A stretch of DNA of 18,650 nucleotides from Mageeibacillus sp. UBA5438 (GTDB taxonomy: Bacteria; Bacillota; Clostridia; Saccharofermentanales; DTU023): positions 1,015 through 19,664 of the forward strand of contig DIRK01000041.1 in assembly GCA_002427535.1 (NCBI GenBank). Reading direction: 5' to 3'. Below are positions 1-8,400 of this stretch, one piece after another. Within the stretch, counting starts at the first letter, position 1, and each line of letters starts with the position of its first letter. The notes under the pieces were generated by a model. The model made no database searches and had not been told where the DNA came from. It saw nothing but the letters and a program-made list of their open reading frames with translations. Position numbers and translations under genes: made by a program.

Positions 1-2
1 TT

Positions 3-230
3 GACTGGATCATCCCCAACAAGGCGACGATCACACTGAATGACCGCCCAACGATTGAATCCAACGTAGTAACGGTCAAAGTCCCTGATGAGCTTGTCTT
101 GGGCGAAGAGGAAGAACTGCCGAGCACCGGCGGTTACCTTGACAAGACAGTGCTTTGGGGGGTGGGAGCGATCCTGATGTTGACGGGTGCGGCCCTCTTG
201 GTCCTGCCAAGATTCAAAAAAGAACACTAG
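3..230 (+). CDS. LPXTG-anchored surface/pilin-like protein, C-terminal fragment
   Basis: Only the last 75 codons are present; the gene enters from the left edge. The visible part shows a classical sortase cell-wall sorting signal: LPSTGG at about residues 46-51 of the fragment, a hydrophobic segment of about 20 residues beginning TVLWGVGAIL, and a short basic tail (RFKKEH) before the TAG stop. Upstream, a short stretch containing NKATITLNDRP and ESNVVTVKVP resembles the last beta strands of Gram-positive pilin-backbone or isopeptide-forming domains; this is a weak family match. The protein would be exported and linked to peptidoglycan (or to a pilus) by a sortase after cleavage between T and G. 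It points to a Gram-positive host. A hairpin follows, and there is no sign that it belongs with the metabolic locus downstream. Confidence 0.85.
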   Translation, partial: DWIIPNKATITLNDRPTIESNVVTVKVPDELVLGEEEELPSTGGYLDKTVLWGVGAILMLTGAALLVLPRFKKEH

Positions 231-259
231 ACACATCCGACTGAATAAGGTCTGATTCG

Positions 260-300
260 GGCCACCCGCAGCGCTTAGGCGAGGCGGGTGGCCTTGTCAT
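260..300 (+). terminator. Probable intrinsic terminator after the LPXTG gene
   Basis: A perfect 10-bp GC-rich stem (GGCCACCCGC at 260-269 with GCGGGTGGCC at 284-293) encloses a 14-nt loop and starts 30 nt after the stop codon. The downstream tract (TTGTCATTTA) is only moderately T-rich, so termination may be incomplete. Confidence 0.6.
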
Positions 301-313
301 TTAGAAAGCCTAT

Positions 314-1129
314 TTGCGTGATAGAATGACAGAGAAAATGACAGGCATCAAAGAAAATAACGACTGCTGTATCATCCGACCGGCAGAAATAGCGTACCGT
401 CGATACAGGCGGCGCGTGTTTCAGCGATCCATGGCCATCGGCTGGATCGTTGTGACGGTTGCGGCCTTTGTTTTGATCTATTTGATTTGGGGCGAGACAG
501 CGATAGACTTTTTCTCCGACCCGATCAAGGTGCGCGCCATGGTGGCCAACTATCCCGTGGCCAGCCGCCTTATTTTCTTCTTCGCGAATTTCCTGCAAGT
601 GGTCATCGCCATTATTCCGGGTGAACCCTTCGAGCTTGCGGCCGGCTACGCATTCGGCGCTTTGGAAGGGACGATCATCTGTATGGCGGCCATTTACGCG
701 GCCAGTATCTTCATCTTTTTGCTCGTCAAGCGCTTTGGGCGCCCTGTGATTGAATTGTTCTTCGAGGCCGAGAAGATTGATCAGGTGCGGCTGTTCCGGG
801 AGCCCGGTCGCCTCAATATCTTGATGTACCTTTTGCTCTTTATTCCCGGCACCCCCAAAGATATCCTGACCTACCTTGCGGGGCTGACACCGATGCGGCT
901 CCCAAGCTGGCTTGTCATCCTCTCAGCGCGCCTCATCTCAGTGGTGACCTCGACGGTCAGCGGGGGCTTATTGGGAACCCAAAATTATGTCTTTGGCATA
1001 GTCGTATTCACGGTTACGGCAGTGGTTGCGGGAATCGGTATTATGTATTACAAACGGCTTAACCAAAAGGCGGAAGAAGATCAGCGTCGTCCGGAAACGG
1101 ATGAAATAAATGAGCGGTTTCAAGGGTAA
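314..1129 (+). CDS. TVP38/TMEM64 (SNARE-associated/DedA-like) family membrane protein
   Basis: Integral membrane protein of about 271 residues. Hydrophobic segments lie at about 41-59, 84-101, 119-138, 168-178 and 225-245. The family signatures are visible: PGEPFELAAGYAFG at about 102-115, and FIPGTPKDILTYLAGLTPM at about 176-194, the conserved re-entrant loop and 'AGLT.M' element of TVP38/DedA proteins. A very basic stretch (YRRYRRR, about 28-34) precedes the first membrane span and suits a cytoplasmic N-terminus. Members have been linked to lipid scrambling, envelope homeostasis or ion resistance, but the substrate cannot be read from sequence. The start is uncertain: TTG at 314 has a weak AGAAAG upstream, and in-frame ATGs occur at 326 and 338. 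It sits between two hairpins and is probably monocistronic and unrelated to the purine locus. Confidence 0.85.
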   Translation: MRDRMTEKMTGIKENNDCCIIRPAEIAYRRYRRRVFQRSMAIGWIVVTVAAFVLIYLIWGETAIDFFSDPIKVRAMVANYPVASRLIFFFANFLQVVIAIIPGEPFELAAGYAFGALEGTIICMAAIYAASIFIFLLVKRFGRPVIELFFEAEKIDQVRLFREPGRLNILMYLLLFIPGTPKDILTYLAGLTPMRLPSWLVILSARLISVVTSTVSGGLLGTQNYVFGIVVFTVTAVVAGIGIMYYKRLNQKAEEDQRRPETDEINERFQG

Positions 1130-1158
1130 AGGGAGACGCTTTACTCTTTACCTTTTTA
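1124..1158 (+). terminator. Intrinsic terminator after the TVP38-like gene
   Basis: GGTAAAG (1125-1131, overlapping the TAA stop) pairs with CTTTACC (1146-1152), followed by TTTTTA. A second CTTTAC copy at 1139-1144 gives an alternative shorter stem. It separates the membrane-protein gene from the purine-type locus. Confidence 0.65.
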
Positions 1159-1173
1159 TATGTATGCTATAAT
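1145..1173 (+). promoter_or_regulatory. Extended -10 sigma-A-type promoter of the ygeW/ygfK/xdh locus
   Basis: TATAAT at 1168-1173 is a perfect -10 box preceded by TGC (1165-1167), giving an extended -10. The -35 region is poor (TCTTTA at 1145-1150 with a 17-nt spacer, or TTTACC at 1147-1152 with 15 nt), as expected for an extended -10 promoter or an activator-dependent one. The predicted transcript begins near 1180, leaving a leader of about 65 nt before the ATG at 1247. I saw no purine-riboswitch fold in that leader. A TTATA-N7-TATAA inverted repeat (1156-1172) overlaps the -10. Confidence 0.65.
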
Positions 1174-1234
1174 GGCTGGGGTGTGGGCAATCAATTACTT
1201 CTCGCCAGCACCGGCACATCATCATCACAAAGCA

Positions 1235-1239
1235 AGGAG
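1235..1239 (+). promoter_or_regulatory. Ribosome binding site fixing the start of the PLP enzyme at 1247
   Basis: AGGAG lies 7 nt before the ATG at 1247. The reading frame stays open upstream to an ATG at 1160, but that start lies ahead of the -10 box and cannot be on the transcript from this promoter. The shorter form is therefore correct. Confidence 0.85.
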
Positions 1240-1246
1240 AAAAAAC

Positions 1247-2722
1247 ATGATCGATCTTACGATCCATAAGGACGCGCTCGAGAACGCGGTACAACGCGCG
1301 CGCGAAAACAACATTATCATCCCGACCTATGCGCAAATGCGTGACCCCGTCAAAAATGTTCCCGAAAAAATCAAAGAGGCTCTTCACGGAGTAGGCACCT
1401 GGGATATCGACCCCTTGAACCTTTTCCGCATTACCTGGAAAAATGAGCCGACTCTTGACGGCGGTACCTATGGCGGCGTCAACTACATCGAAATGCCAAA
1501 AGCTCTGACCGGTATTGATGCACGTATTTTCGTCATGATCGGTAAATGGTTCCCCACAGGCTGTCATAAAGTGGGCGCCTCCTATGGCTGCCTCGTGCCT
1601 CGCCTCGTGACGGGACAATTTGATCCTGTGAGCAACTGGGCTGTCTGGCCCTCCACCGGCAACTACTGCCGCGGCGGTGCTTTTAACTCAAAATTGCTTG
1701 GCGTAAAATCCATCGCGATTTTGCCCGAGGAAATGAGTGAAGAGCGCCACAACTGGCTGTTGAGTGTTGCCGATGAAACCATCGCGACCCCCGGCTGTGA
1801 GAGCGACGTGTATGAGATCTTTGCGAAAGTCAAAGAAATCCGCGCGACCCGCCCGGAAGCCTTTATTTTTAATCAGTTCGAAGAAATGGGCAACGTCATG
1901 TGGCATTACAACGTGACCGGCCCCGCCTTGGAAGAAGTCTACGGCGAAGTCAAGACCGATGACTCGAAATTCTTCGGCGTCTTCTTCACCAGCGGCAGCG
2001 GCGGCTCCATGAGTGCCGGCGACTACCTGAAAGACCATTTCCCGCATATCAAAGTTGCGGTCGGTGAAGCGCTCCAGTGCCCTACCATCCTGAACAACGG
2101 CTTTGGCCGTCATCGCATTGAAGGTATCGGCGACAAGCACATCCCCTTTGTCCACAACGTGAAAAACACTGACATGGCTGTTGCGATCGACGACAACGAT
2201 TCACAGAATCTGTTGCGCCTGTTCAACACAGAAGTCGGCCACGAGTATCTGAGAACCCACCTCGACCTGACAGAAGAGCAGATTTCGAATCTTTCGCTGT
2301 TGGGCATCAGCGGTATCGCGAACGTGATCGGCCTGATCAAGATGGCAAAATACTACGAACTGACCGGGAACGATGTCCTGATGACCGTTGCGACCGACTC
2401 CGCGGAGATGTACGGTTCACGGATCATTGAACTCGACGAACAGCAGGGACCCTACACGGCCGAAGTCGCCGCGCGCGATTACTGGCATCACCTGGCGTCC
2501 ACCAAGACCGACAACATGGAAGAGTTGACCTACATGTCGCGTAAGCGCATCCACAACCTCAAGTATTACACTTGGGTGGAGCAGCAGGGCCGCACGCTCG
2601 AAGAGCTGAACGCGCAGTGGTATGACGAGCACTACTGGGACAATGTCCACAAGCAAGTCGAGGAAATCGATCGACTGACAGAAGAGTTTAACGAGCGCAC
2701 AGGCGTCCTCGCAAGACTATAA
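1247..2722 (+). CDS. Fold-type II PLP-dependent lyase/ammonia-lyase-like enzyme (ygeX position)
   Basis: A 491-residue cytosolic enzyme of the tryptophan-synthase-beta/cysteine-synthase fold. Visible PLP elements: GCHKVGASYG (105-114), with K108 the likely Schiff-base lysine; STGN (136-139), the substrate-carboxylate loop; and the glycine-rich phosphate cup TSGSGGS (248-254). It precedes ygeW directly (39-nt gap). In E. coli the neighbouring gene is ygeX, a diaminopropionate ammonia-lyase of about 400 residues that releases pyruvate and ammonia. This protein is about 90 residues longer and does not show the lysine-region sequence I recall for YgeX (NAFKMLGG), so it is a different subfamily holding the same genomic slot. 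A role as a lyase on an amino-acid-like intermediate of purine breakdown is inference; the substrate is unknown. First gene after the extended -10 promoter. Confidence 0.85.
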   Translation: MIDLTIHKDALENAVQRARENNIIIPTYAQMRDPVKNVPEKIKEALHGVGTWDIDPLNLFRITWKNEPTLDGGTYGGVNYIEMPKALTGIDARIFVMIGKWFPTGCHKVGASYGCLVPRLVTGQFDPVSNWAVWPSTGNYCRGGAFNSKLLGVKSIAILPEEMSEERHNWLLSVADETIATPGCESDVYEIFAKVKEIRATRPEAFIFNQFEEMGNVMWHYNVTGPALEEVYGEVKTDDSKFFGVFFTSGSGGSMSAGDYLKDHFPHIKVAVGEALQCPTILNNGFGRHRIEGIGDKHIPFVHNVKNTDMAVAIDDNDSQNLLRLFNTEVGHEYLRTHLDLTEEQISNLSLLGISGIANVIGLIKMAKYYELTGNDVLMTVATDSAEMYGSRIIELDEQQGPYTAEVAARDYWHHLASTKTDNMEELTYMSRKRIHNLKYYTWVEQQGRTLEELNAQWYDEHYWDNVHKQVEEIDRLTEEFNERTGVLARL

Positions 2723-2761
2723 ATTCGCTGATCCCAATTTCAAGAGAGGAATGAGATACGA

Positions 2762-3958
2762 ATGAAAATCAACGAACTGATCAAGCAACTGGAAGGCTAC
2801 GACTACAAGGGGTTGTACCAGGACGATTTTTTCCTGACATGGGATAAATCTCAGGATGAAATCATGGCAATTTTCGCGGTGGCCGACGCCCTGCGCGAAC
2901 TGCGTGAGAACAATAAGAGCGCCCGTATTTTTGACTCGGGTCTTGGCATTTCGCTGTTCCGCGACAACTCGACGAGAACGCGCTTTTCATTTGCTTCGGC
3001 TTGTAACTTCCTAGGGCTCGAAATCCAGGATCTCGATGAGGGTCAGTCCCAGATCGCGCACGGAGAAACCGTAAAAGAAACGGCCAATATGATTTCCTTC
3101 ATGGCGGACGTCATCGGTATCCGTGACGACATGTACATCGGGAAAGGTCATACATACATGAAGAACGTTTCCGATTACATCACCGAAGGCTTCAACGACG
3201 GCGTGCTCGAACAGCGCCCGACCGTTGTCAACCTCCAGTGCGACATCGATCACCCGACCCAGACCATGGCGGATACACTTCACATGATCCATGAGTTCGG
3301 TGGCGTGGAAAACCTGCGCGGCAAAAAAGTGGCCATGACATGGGCCTACTCACCGTCTTACGGTAAACCGCTCTCAGTACCCCAGGGCGTCATTGGCCTG
3401 ATGACACGCTTTGGCATGGATGTCGTCTTGGCGCACCCCGAAGGCTATGAGATCATGGACGAAATCGAAGGCGTCGCCAAACACAACGAAGAAATGTACG
3501 GCGGCAAATTCACTCGCGTCGAATCGATGGCGGAAGCATTCAAGGACGCTGACATCGTGTACCCGAAGAGCTGGGCACCGTTCAGTGCGATGGAAAAACG
3601 TACAGACCTGTACGCCAAGGGCGACCAGGCCGGTATCCACGCGCTCGAGCAAGAGCTTTTGGCGCAGAACGCCCTTCATAAAGACTGGGCCTGCACCGAA
3701 GAAATGATGAGTCTGACACGCGACGGCAAAGCGCTTTACATGCACTGTCTGCCGGCCGACATCACGGGTCTTTCCTGCGCGGAAGGCGAAGTGGATGAGT
3801 CAGTCTTCGATCGTTACCGTATCCCGCTTTATAAAGAAGCAAGCTACAAGCCTTACGTCATCGCGGCGATGATTTTCCTCCAGAAAATTAAGAACCCCGG
3901 CGCGAAGCTTGAAGAGCTCTGGAATGGTACCACCCCTCGTTGGGCGGATAATGCCTAA
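2762..3958 (+). CDS. ygeW: YgeW family knotted carbamoyltransferase
   Basis: 398 residues, close to the length of E. coli YgeW (396) and strongly similar throughout by recalled comparison: FRDNSTRTRFS (67-77), GETVRETANMISF-like segment (101-113), CDIDHPTQ (160-167), MTWAYSPSYGKPLSVPQG (192-209), KSWAP (269-273), CTEEMM (311-316) and HCLPAD (328-333). STRTR is the carbamoyl-phosphate loop of aspartate/ornithine transcarbamoylases, HPTQ a carbamoyl-contact motif, and HCLPAD resembles the amino-acid-side loop. The long central insertion marks the knotted subfamily. YgeW's physiological substrate is unsettled; from context it probably moves or phosphorolyses a carbamoyl group produced by purine ring breakdown, possibly to make carbamoyl phosphate for ATP. 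GAGAGGA lies 11 nt before the ATG, a somewhat long spacing. A terminator-like hairpin follows the gene. Confidence 0.95.
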   Translation: MKINELIKQLEGYDYKGLYQDDFFLTWDKSQDEIMAIFAVADALRELRENNKSARIFDSGLGISLFRDNSTRTRFSFASACNFLGLEIQDLDEGQSQIAHGETVKETANMISFMADVIGIRDDMYIGKGHTYMKNVSDYITEGFNDGVLEQRPTVVNLQCDIDHPTQTMADTLHMIHEFGGVENLRGKKVAMTWAYSPSYGKPLSVPQGVIGLMTRFGMDVVLAHPEGYEIMDEIEGVAKHNEEMYGGKFTRVESMAEAFKDADIVYPKSWAPFSAMEKRTDLYAKGDQAGIHALEQELLAQNALHKDWACTEEMMSLTRDGKALYMHCLPADITGLSCAEGEVDESVFDRYRIPLYKEASYKPYVIAAMIFLQKIKNPGAKLEELWNGTTPRWADNA

Positions 3959-3975
3959 ATAATTTCGGTTGAATG

Positions 3976-4007
3976 GACTGCCTCCCATTTCGGGGAGGCA
4001 GTCTTTT
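3976..4007 (+). terminator. Intrinsic terminator/attenuator between ygeW and ygeY
   Basis: An 11-bp perfect stem (GACTGCCTCCC at 3976-3986 with GGGAGGCAGTC at 3993-4003), 6-nt loop, then TTTT. The tract is short, so partial read-through into ygeY is likely. No promoter is apparent in the 40 nt before ygeY, which favours attenuation over full stop. Confidence 0.75.
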
Positions 4008-4046
4008 GCATACCAATACAATCCAAAAAAAAGGAGTAACACGAAC

Positions 4047-5270
4047 ATGGCGAAAATGCAGATTGATTACGACCGCATCCGCGAGCTCGCAAAGAGCCAC
4101 GAAGAGGATATGGTTCGCTTCCTTCGCGATCTGATCAAGATCGGCGGAGAGAGCTGTGAAGAAAAAGACAAGGCTTACCGTATCAAAGAAGAGATGGAAA
4201 AGCTGGGCTACGATAAAGCTGAAATCGATCCCTTGGGCAACGTCCTGGGCTGGATCGGTAAAGGCGATCGCATCATTGCCTACGACGGCCACATCGACAC
4301 CGTCGGCATCGGCAATATTGAAAACTGGGAATTTGATCCCTACGAAGGCTTCGAGACTGAAACCGAAATCGGCGGCCGCGGCGGATCCGACCAGCTCGGT
4401 GGCGTGGTGTCGTCCGTTTACGGTGCATACATGGCCAAAGAACTCGGCCTCATCGGCGATGAGTACAAACTCCTTGTCACAGGGACCGTTCAGGAAGAAG
4501 ACTGTGACGGCATGTGCTGGCTCCACCTCATCGAGCGTAGCAACATCCGTCCTGAGTTTGTCGTGATCAGTGAACCGACCGACATGCACGTTTATCGCGG
4601 ACATCGCGGACGTATGGAGATCCGTGTGGACGTCGCCGGCATCTCCTGCCACGGCTCCGCCCCTGAGCGCGGTGAAAACGCCATCTACAAAATGGCTGAC
4701 ATCTTGAAAGAAATCGAAGAACTGAACAACAATCTGAAAGATGACCCCTTCCTCGGCAAGGGCACCGTCACCACCTCACAGATTTTCTACACATCGCCTT
4801 CACGCTGTGCTGTCGCCGACAGCTGCGCCATCTCACTTGACCGTCGTCTCACATGGGGTGAGACCTACCAGTCCGCCTTGAAAGAGATCGAAGACCTTCC
4901 GTCCGTCAAGAAGCACGGTGCGGTCGTCTCGATGTACAAATACGACCGTCCGTCATGGACCGGTGAAGTGTACGAGCAAGACTGCTACTTCCCGACCTGG
5001 GTCATTCCGGAAGATGCACCGCAGACCTTGGCGCTCGTTGAAGCTTACACAGAGCTTTACGGCGTACCGAAAGTCGACAAGTGGACATTTTCCACCAACG
5101 GTGTGGCCATCATGGGCCGCCACGGCATCCCCTGCATCGGCTTAGGCCCCGGTAAGGAAGCTCAGGCTCACGCACCGAACGAAATCCAGTGGAAAGAAGA
5201 CGTCGTGCGTGTCGCCGCCATCTACAGTGCGGTACCGGCCGTCTACCACAACATCACCAGCGAAGCGTAA
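4047..5270 (+). CDS. ygeY: YgeY family selenium-metabolism-linked M20 metallohydrolase
   Basis: 407 residues, M20 peptidase/amidohydrolase family (relatives: ArgE, DapE, carbamoyl-amino-acid amidohydrolases). Metal ligands are in family order: H82 and D84 in GHIDTV, D115 in GRGGSDQLGG (bridging Asp), E150/E151 in QEED (general base and ligand), E176 in SEPTD, and a late His in the segment AQAHAPNE. The dimerisation-domain segment GISCHGSAPERGENA (about 199-213) is typical. YgeY proteins occur with YgeW and YgfK in loci linked to selenium-dependent hydroxylases. A likely job is hydrolysing an N-carbamoyl or amide bond in a ring-opened purine product; the exact substrate is not established from sequence. 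AAGGAG at 4031-4036 fixes the ATG at 4047; the upstream open frame runs through the terminator hairpin and is not coding. A strong terminator follows. Confidence 0.93.
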   Translation: MAKMQIDYDRIRELAKSHEEDMVRFLRDLIKIGGESCEEKDKAYRIKEEMEKLGYDKAEIDPLGNVLGWIGKGDRIIAYDGHIDTVGIGNIENWEFDPYEGFETETEIGGRGGSDQLGGVVSSVYGAYMAKELGLIGDEYKLLVTGTVQEEDCDGMCWLHLIERSNIRPEFVVISEPTDMHVYRGHRGRMEIRVDVAGISCHGSAPERGENAIYKMADILKEIEELNNNLKDDPFLGKGTVTTSQIFYTSPSRCAVADSCAISLDRRLTWGETYQSALKEIEDLPSVKKHGAVVSMYKYDRPSWTGEVYEQDCYFPTWVIPEDAPQTLALVEAYTELYGVPKVDKWTFSTNGVAIMGRHGIPCIGLGPGKEAQAHAPNEIQWKEDVVRVAAIYSAVPAVYHNITSEA

Positions 5271-5290
5271 GCTGAGTATGTGATTACTCG

Positions 5291-5325
5291 ACCGGGACTT
5301 TCATTTCGAAAGTCCCGGTTTTTTT
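5291..5325 (+). terminator. Strong intrinsic terminator after ygeY
   Basis: A perfect 12-bp stem (ACCGGGACTTTC at 5291-5302 with GAAAGTCCCGGT at 5308-5319), 5-nt loop, then six T's (5320-5325). This is the most convincing terminator in the window and implies that ygfK onward needs its own promoter, although I could not identify a good one between 5326 and 5496. Confidence 0.9.
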
Positions 5326-5359
5326 AATTTGGCATAGTACACAATCAAAAACTGGTAAT

Positions 5360-5497
5360 ATGAATAATGATCCGTTTAATCCCGCGTCAATCTTGCAACG
5401 CGAGGAAACAGTGACTCTTAAAACTGGTATCAAAGACAATTCGGGATATGGCGAGATAATATTGGAAATGAAAGAAGAAGGAGAGGTATCAAAATAA
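5360..5497 (+). CDS. Possible 45-residue small protein/leader ORF coupled to ygfK
   Basis: An ATG at 5360 opens a 45-codon frame starting MNNDPFNPASILQ and ending GEVSK, with the TAA stop overlapping the A of the ygfK ATG (TAATG). It contains the ygfK ribosome binding site (AAGGAGAGG region, about 5477-5486). The composition is acidic and hydrophilic with no membrane segment. Against it being real: there is no clear ribosome binding site before 5360, and I recognise no family. If translated, it would couple ygfK translation to upstream translation. It could equally be untranslated leader that happens to be open. Confidence 0.3.
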   Translation: MNNDPFNPASILQREETVTLKTGIKDNSGYGEIILEMKEEGEVSK

Positions 5498-8400
5498 TGA
5501 GCGATATCATGAGACCCATTAGTTTTGCGAACCTGATCGAATGGAGCCTCGAGGAGTATAAAAAACAAGGACGTGTTTTTGGACTCGATAAGAGCAAATT
5601 CTATGTGAATGAGAAAGGGAGCCGTTTTACGACGCCCTTTGGTGACAAAATCGCCTCGGCAGTTGGTCCCGCGGCCGGTCCGCACTCTCAGCTGGCACAA
5701 AACATCATTGTGAGCTACCTTGCGGGCGCTCGCTTTATGGAATTGAAAACCGTTCAAAAGATGGATGGTGAAGAAATTCGTCACGCTGTTGCAAAACCCT
5801 GTATCAATGCGGAAGACGAGTGTTACAACTGCGAATGGTCGACCGAATTAACCGTTGAAGAAGCCTTTGATGAATACGTCAAAGCTTGGGTAGCGATCAA
5901 GGTGCTTTCCGTTGAGTTCGGTCTTTCAGACGGACACGATTTTGCCTACAACATGAGTGTCGGTTACGATCTTGATGGCATCAAATTGCCGAAAATGGAC
6001 GCATTCATCGAAGGCCTGAAGGATGCGTCAGACACACCCGCTTTTAAAGAGGCCATCACCTATTTGAAAGATCATCTTGACTCGTTTGAAAAAGTCGATG
6101 AAGCGGTGGTCGACGCGATCTCTCCCTCGCTTTGTCATTCGGTCACCTTATCAACCCTGCACGGCTGTCCGCCTGACGAAATCGAGCGTATCGCGCATTA
6201 TCTCTTGACCGAAAAACACCTTCATACCTTCGTCAAATGTAACCCGACGATGCTGGGTTACGAATACGTCCGTGAAACGCTTGACACCCTCGGATACGAC
6301 TACATCCAGTTCCCGGACAAACACTTTTTGGCCGACCTGCAATACGATGACGCGGTCGGCATTTTCACGCGCATGTTAAAGGTGGCCAAGGAAAAAGGCT
6401 TAGCCTTCGGCGTGAAACTATCCAACACATGCCCTGTTGATGTCAAACGCAATGAAGTGCCTTCAGAAGAAATGTACATGTCGGGCCGCTCCCTGATGCC
6501 CCTCACCATTAATCTGGCGGTCAAATTGTCGAAAGCCTTCGACGGCAAGCTCCCGATCTCATTTGCGGGAGGCGCAGACGCTTTTAACCTGAAAGACATC
6601 CTTGAAGTAGGTATCGGTCCAGTGACCATGGCAACCACCCTGTTGAAACCGGGCGGCTATATGCGCTTCTACCAGATGGCACGTGAAACGGAAGATGTGC
6701 TTGGAAATCCCGGACAAGTCGATCTTAAAAAACTCGATCAACTGGCCGATCAGATGCTGGCGGACCCGCGCATGCAAAAACGCTGGCGCGAAAAAGTCGC
6801 CTCCAGGAAGACCGAATCGGAGTTGCCCCTTTACGACTGCTACAAGGCACCCTGTAAAGACGGTGGCTGTCCCATCGAGCAGCAGATCCCTGAATACAAC
6901 ACCCTGGTCGCCCGGGGCGAGTACGCTGAAGCCATGCGTGTCATCGCCATTGACAATCCCTGTCCGACCATCACAGGCGTCCTTTGCGCACAGCCTTGCC
7001 GTGAGCACTGCACACGCCTTGACTACGATGAATCCGTCCATATGCGCGACATCAAGAAGAAGGCCGCGGACGAGGCACAAGACGCCTACATCGGCAAAAT
7101 GGCCCCAAGCGCTTTGAAGAGCGATAAAAAAGTGGCGGTCATCGGAGCGGGTCCGGGCGGTATGGCCGCGGCCTACTACCTGAGACGTAACGGCATCACG
7201 ACAGATGTATACGAGAAACGCTCCGCTTCGCACGGGATCGTCCGCTACGCAATTCCTTCTTTCCGTATTTCAAAAGAAGAGATTGACCGCGACTTCAGAC
7301 TCGTCGAAGCGACAGGCGTTAATTTCCACTTCAACGCCGATCCTAAATTTGATCTAAAAGAGTTGAAGAAAACCCATGACTACGTCGTCATCGCGACCGG
7401 CGCGTGGGATAAAGGCCGTTCACCGGTCAAAGAAGGTGCTGACCGCGTCATCGACGCGCTCGATTTCCTTATCGATGTGAAGGAAAACGGCGAACGCGAT
7501 CTCGGTAAGAAAATTGCGGTCGTCGGCGCGGGTGACGTCGCCATGGACGCCGCGCGCCTCGCCAAGCGTATGCCGGGTGATCCTGAGGTCACCATCGTGT
7601 ACCGCAGAACAGAGATGTACGCGCCTGCCAGTCAGGACGAATTTGACGGTGCCATGGAAGAGGGCGTCCTCTGGCGCGAACTGCTCGCACCGGTGAGCTA
7701 TGACGGCAAAGCGCTTGTCTGTGAAAAACAACAGCTCGGAGCCTTTGACGATTCAGGGCGCAGAGCCTCGGTCGGCACAGGCGAATTTGAAACCCTGGCA
7801 TTTGACACCGTGATCGGCGCGACAGGTGCCCGCGTTGACAAGAGCCTGTTTGAGACCTTGGGCATGAACGTTGATTCCTACGGCGATCCCCGCCTGTCAT
7901 CGGCGATGGAGAGCTCCATTGACGGCGTGTATGTTGTCGGCGACTGCCGCAAAGGTCCTTCGACCGTTGTCGCGGCCATGGGGGACGCTAAAAAAGCAGC
8001 CCTCGATATTCTCGAAAAAGAAGCACTGGAGCATGACTTTGTGCACGTCGAGGTTCCCGTCGATGAGCCGACTATTGTGGAACGCCGCGGCGAATTAGTC
8101 GCCGGCCGCCTGCCTTCCGAAGAAGGACTGCGCTGCCTCATCTGCGACCAGGTCTGTCGGATCTGTACAGAGGTCTGCCCGAACCGCGCGAACGTGGCCA
8201 TCACGGTCACAGGCTTTGTCAACTCAGAACAGATCGTCCATATCGACGGTATGTGTAATGAATGCGGAAACTGCGCGACCTTCTGTCCGCACGCGGGGAA
8301 ACCTTACAAAGATAAGCTCACCGTGTTCTGGAGTGAAGCGGATTTCGCCGATTCAGAAAATATTGGCTTCCTAAAATTGACCGATCAGGCCTACCGCATC

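Noticed and set aside
1160..1246. Upstream in-frame extension of the PLP enzyme with a His-rich stretch (HHHH), possibly a metal-binding leader
   Set aside because: The extension starts before the -10 box of the mapped promoter, and a good ribosome binding site sits at 1235-1239 before ATG 1247. It is untranslated leader.
1174..1246. Possible purine riboswitch in the leader of the locus
   Set aside because: The leader is about 65-70 nt and shows no paired P1 stem or the conserved loop sequences of guanine/adenine or xanthine riboswitches.
3888..4652. A 254-codon open frame on the minus strand
   Set aside because: It lies antisense to the end of ygeW and the first half of ygeY, spans a terminator hairpin, and has no recognisable domain; it is a shadow of the biased codon use of the + strand genes.
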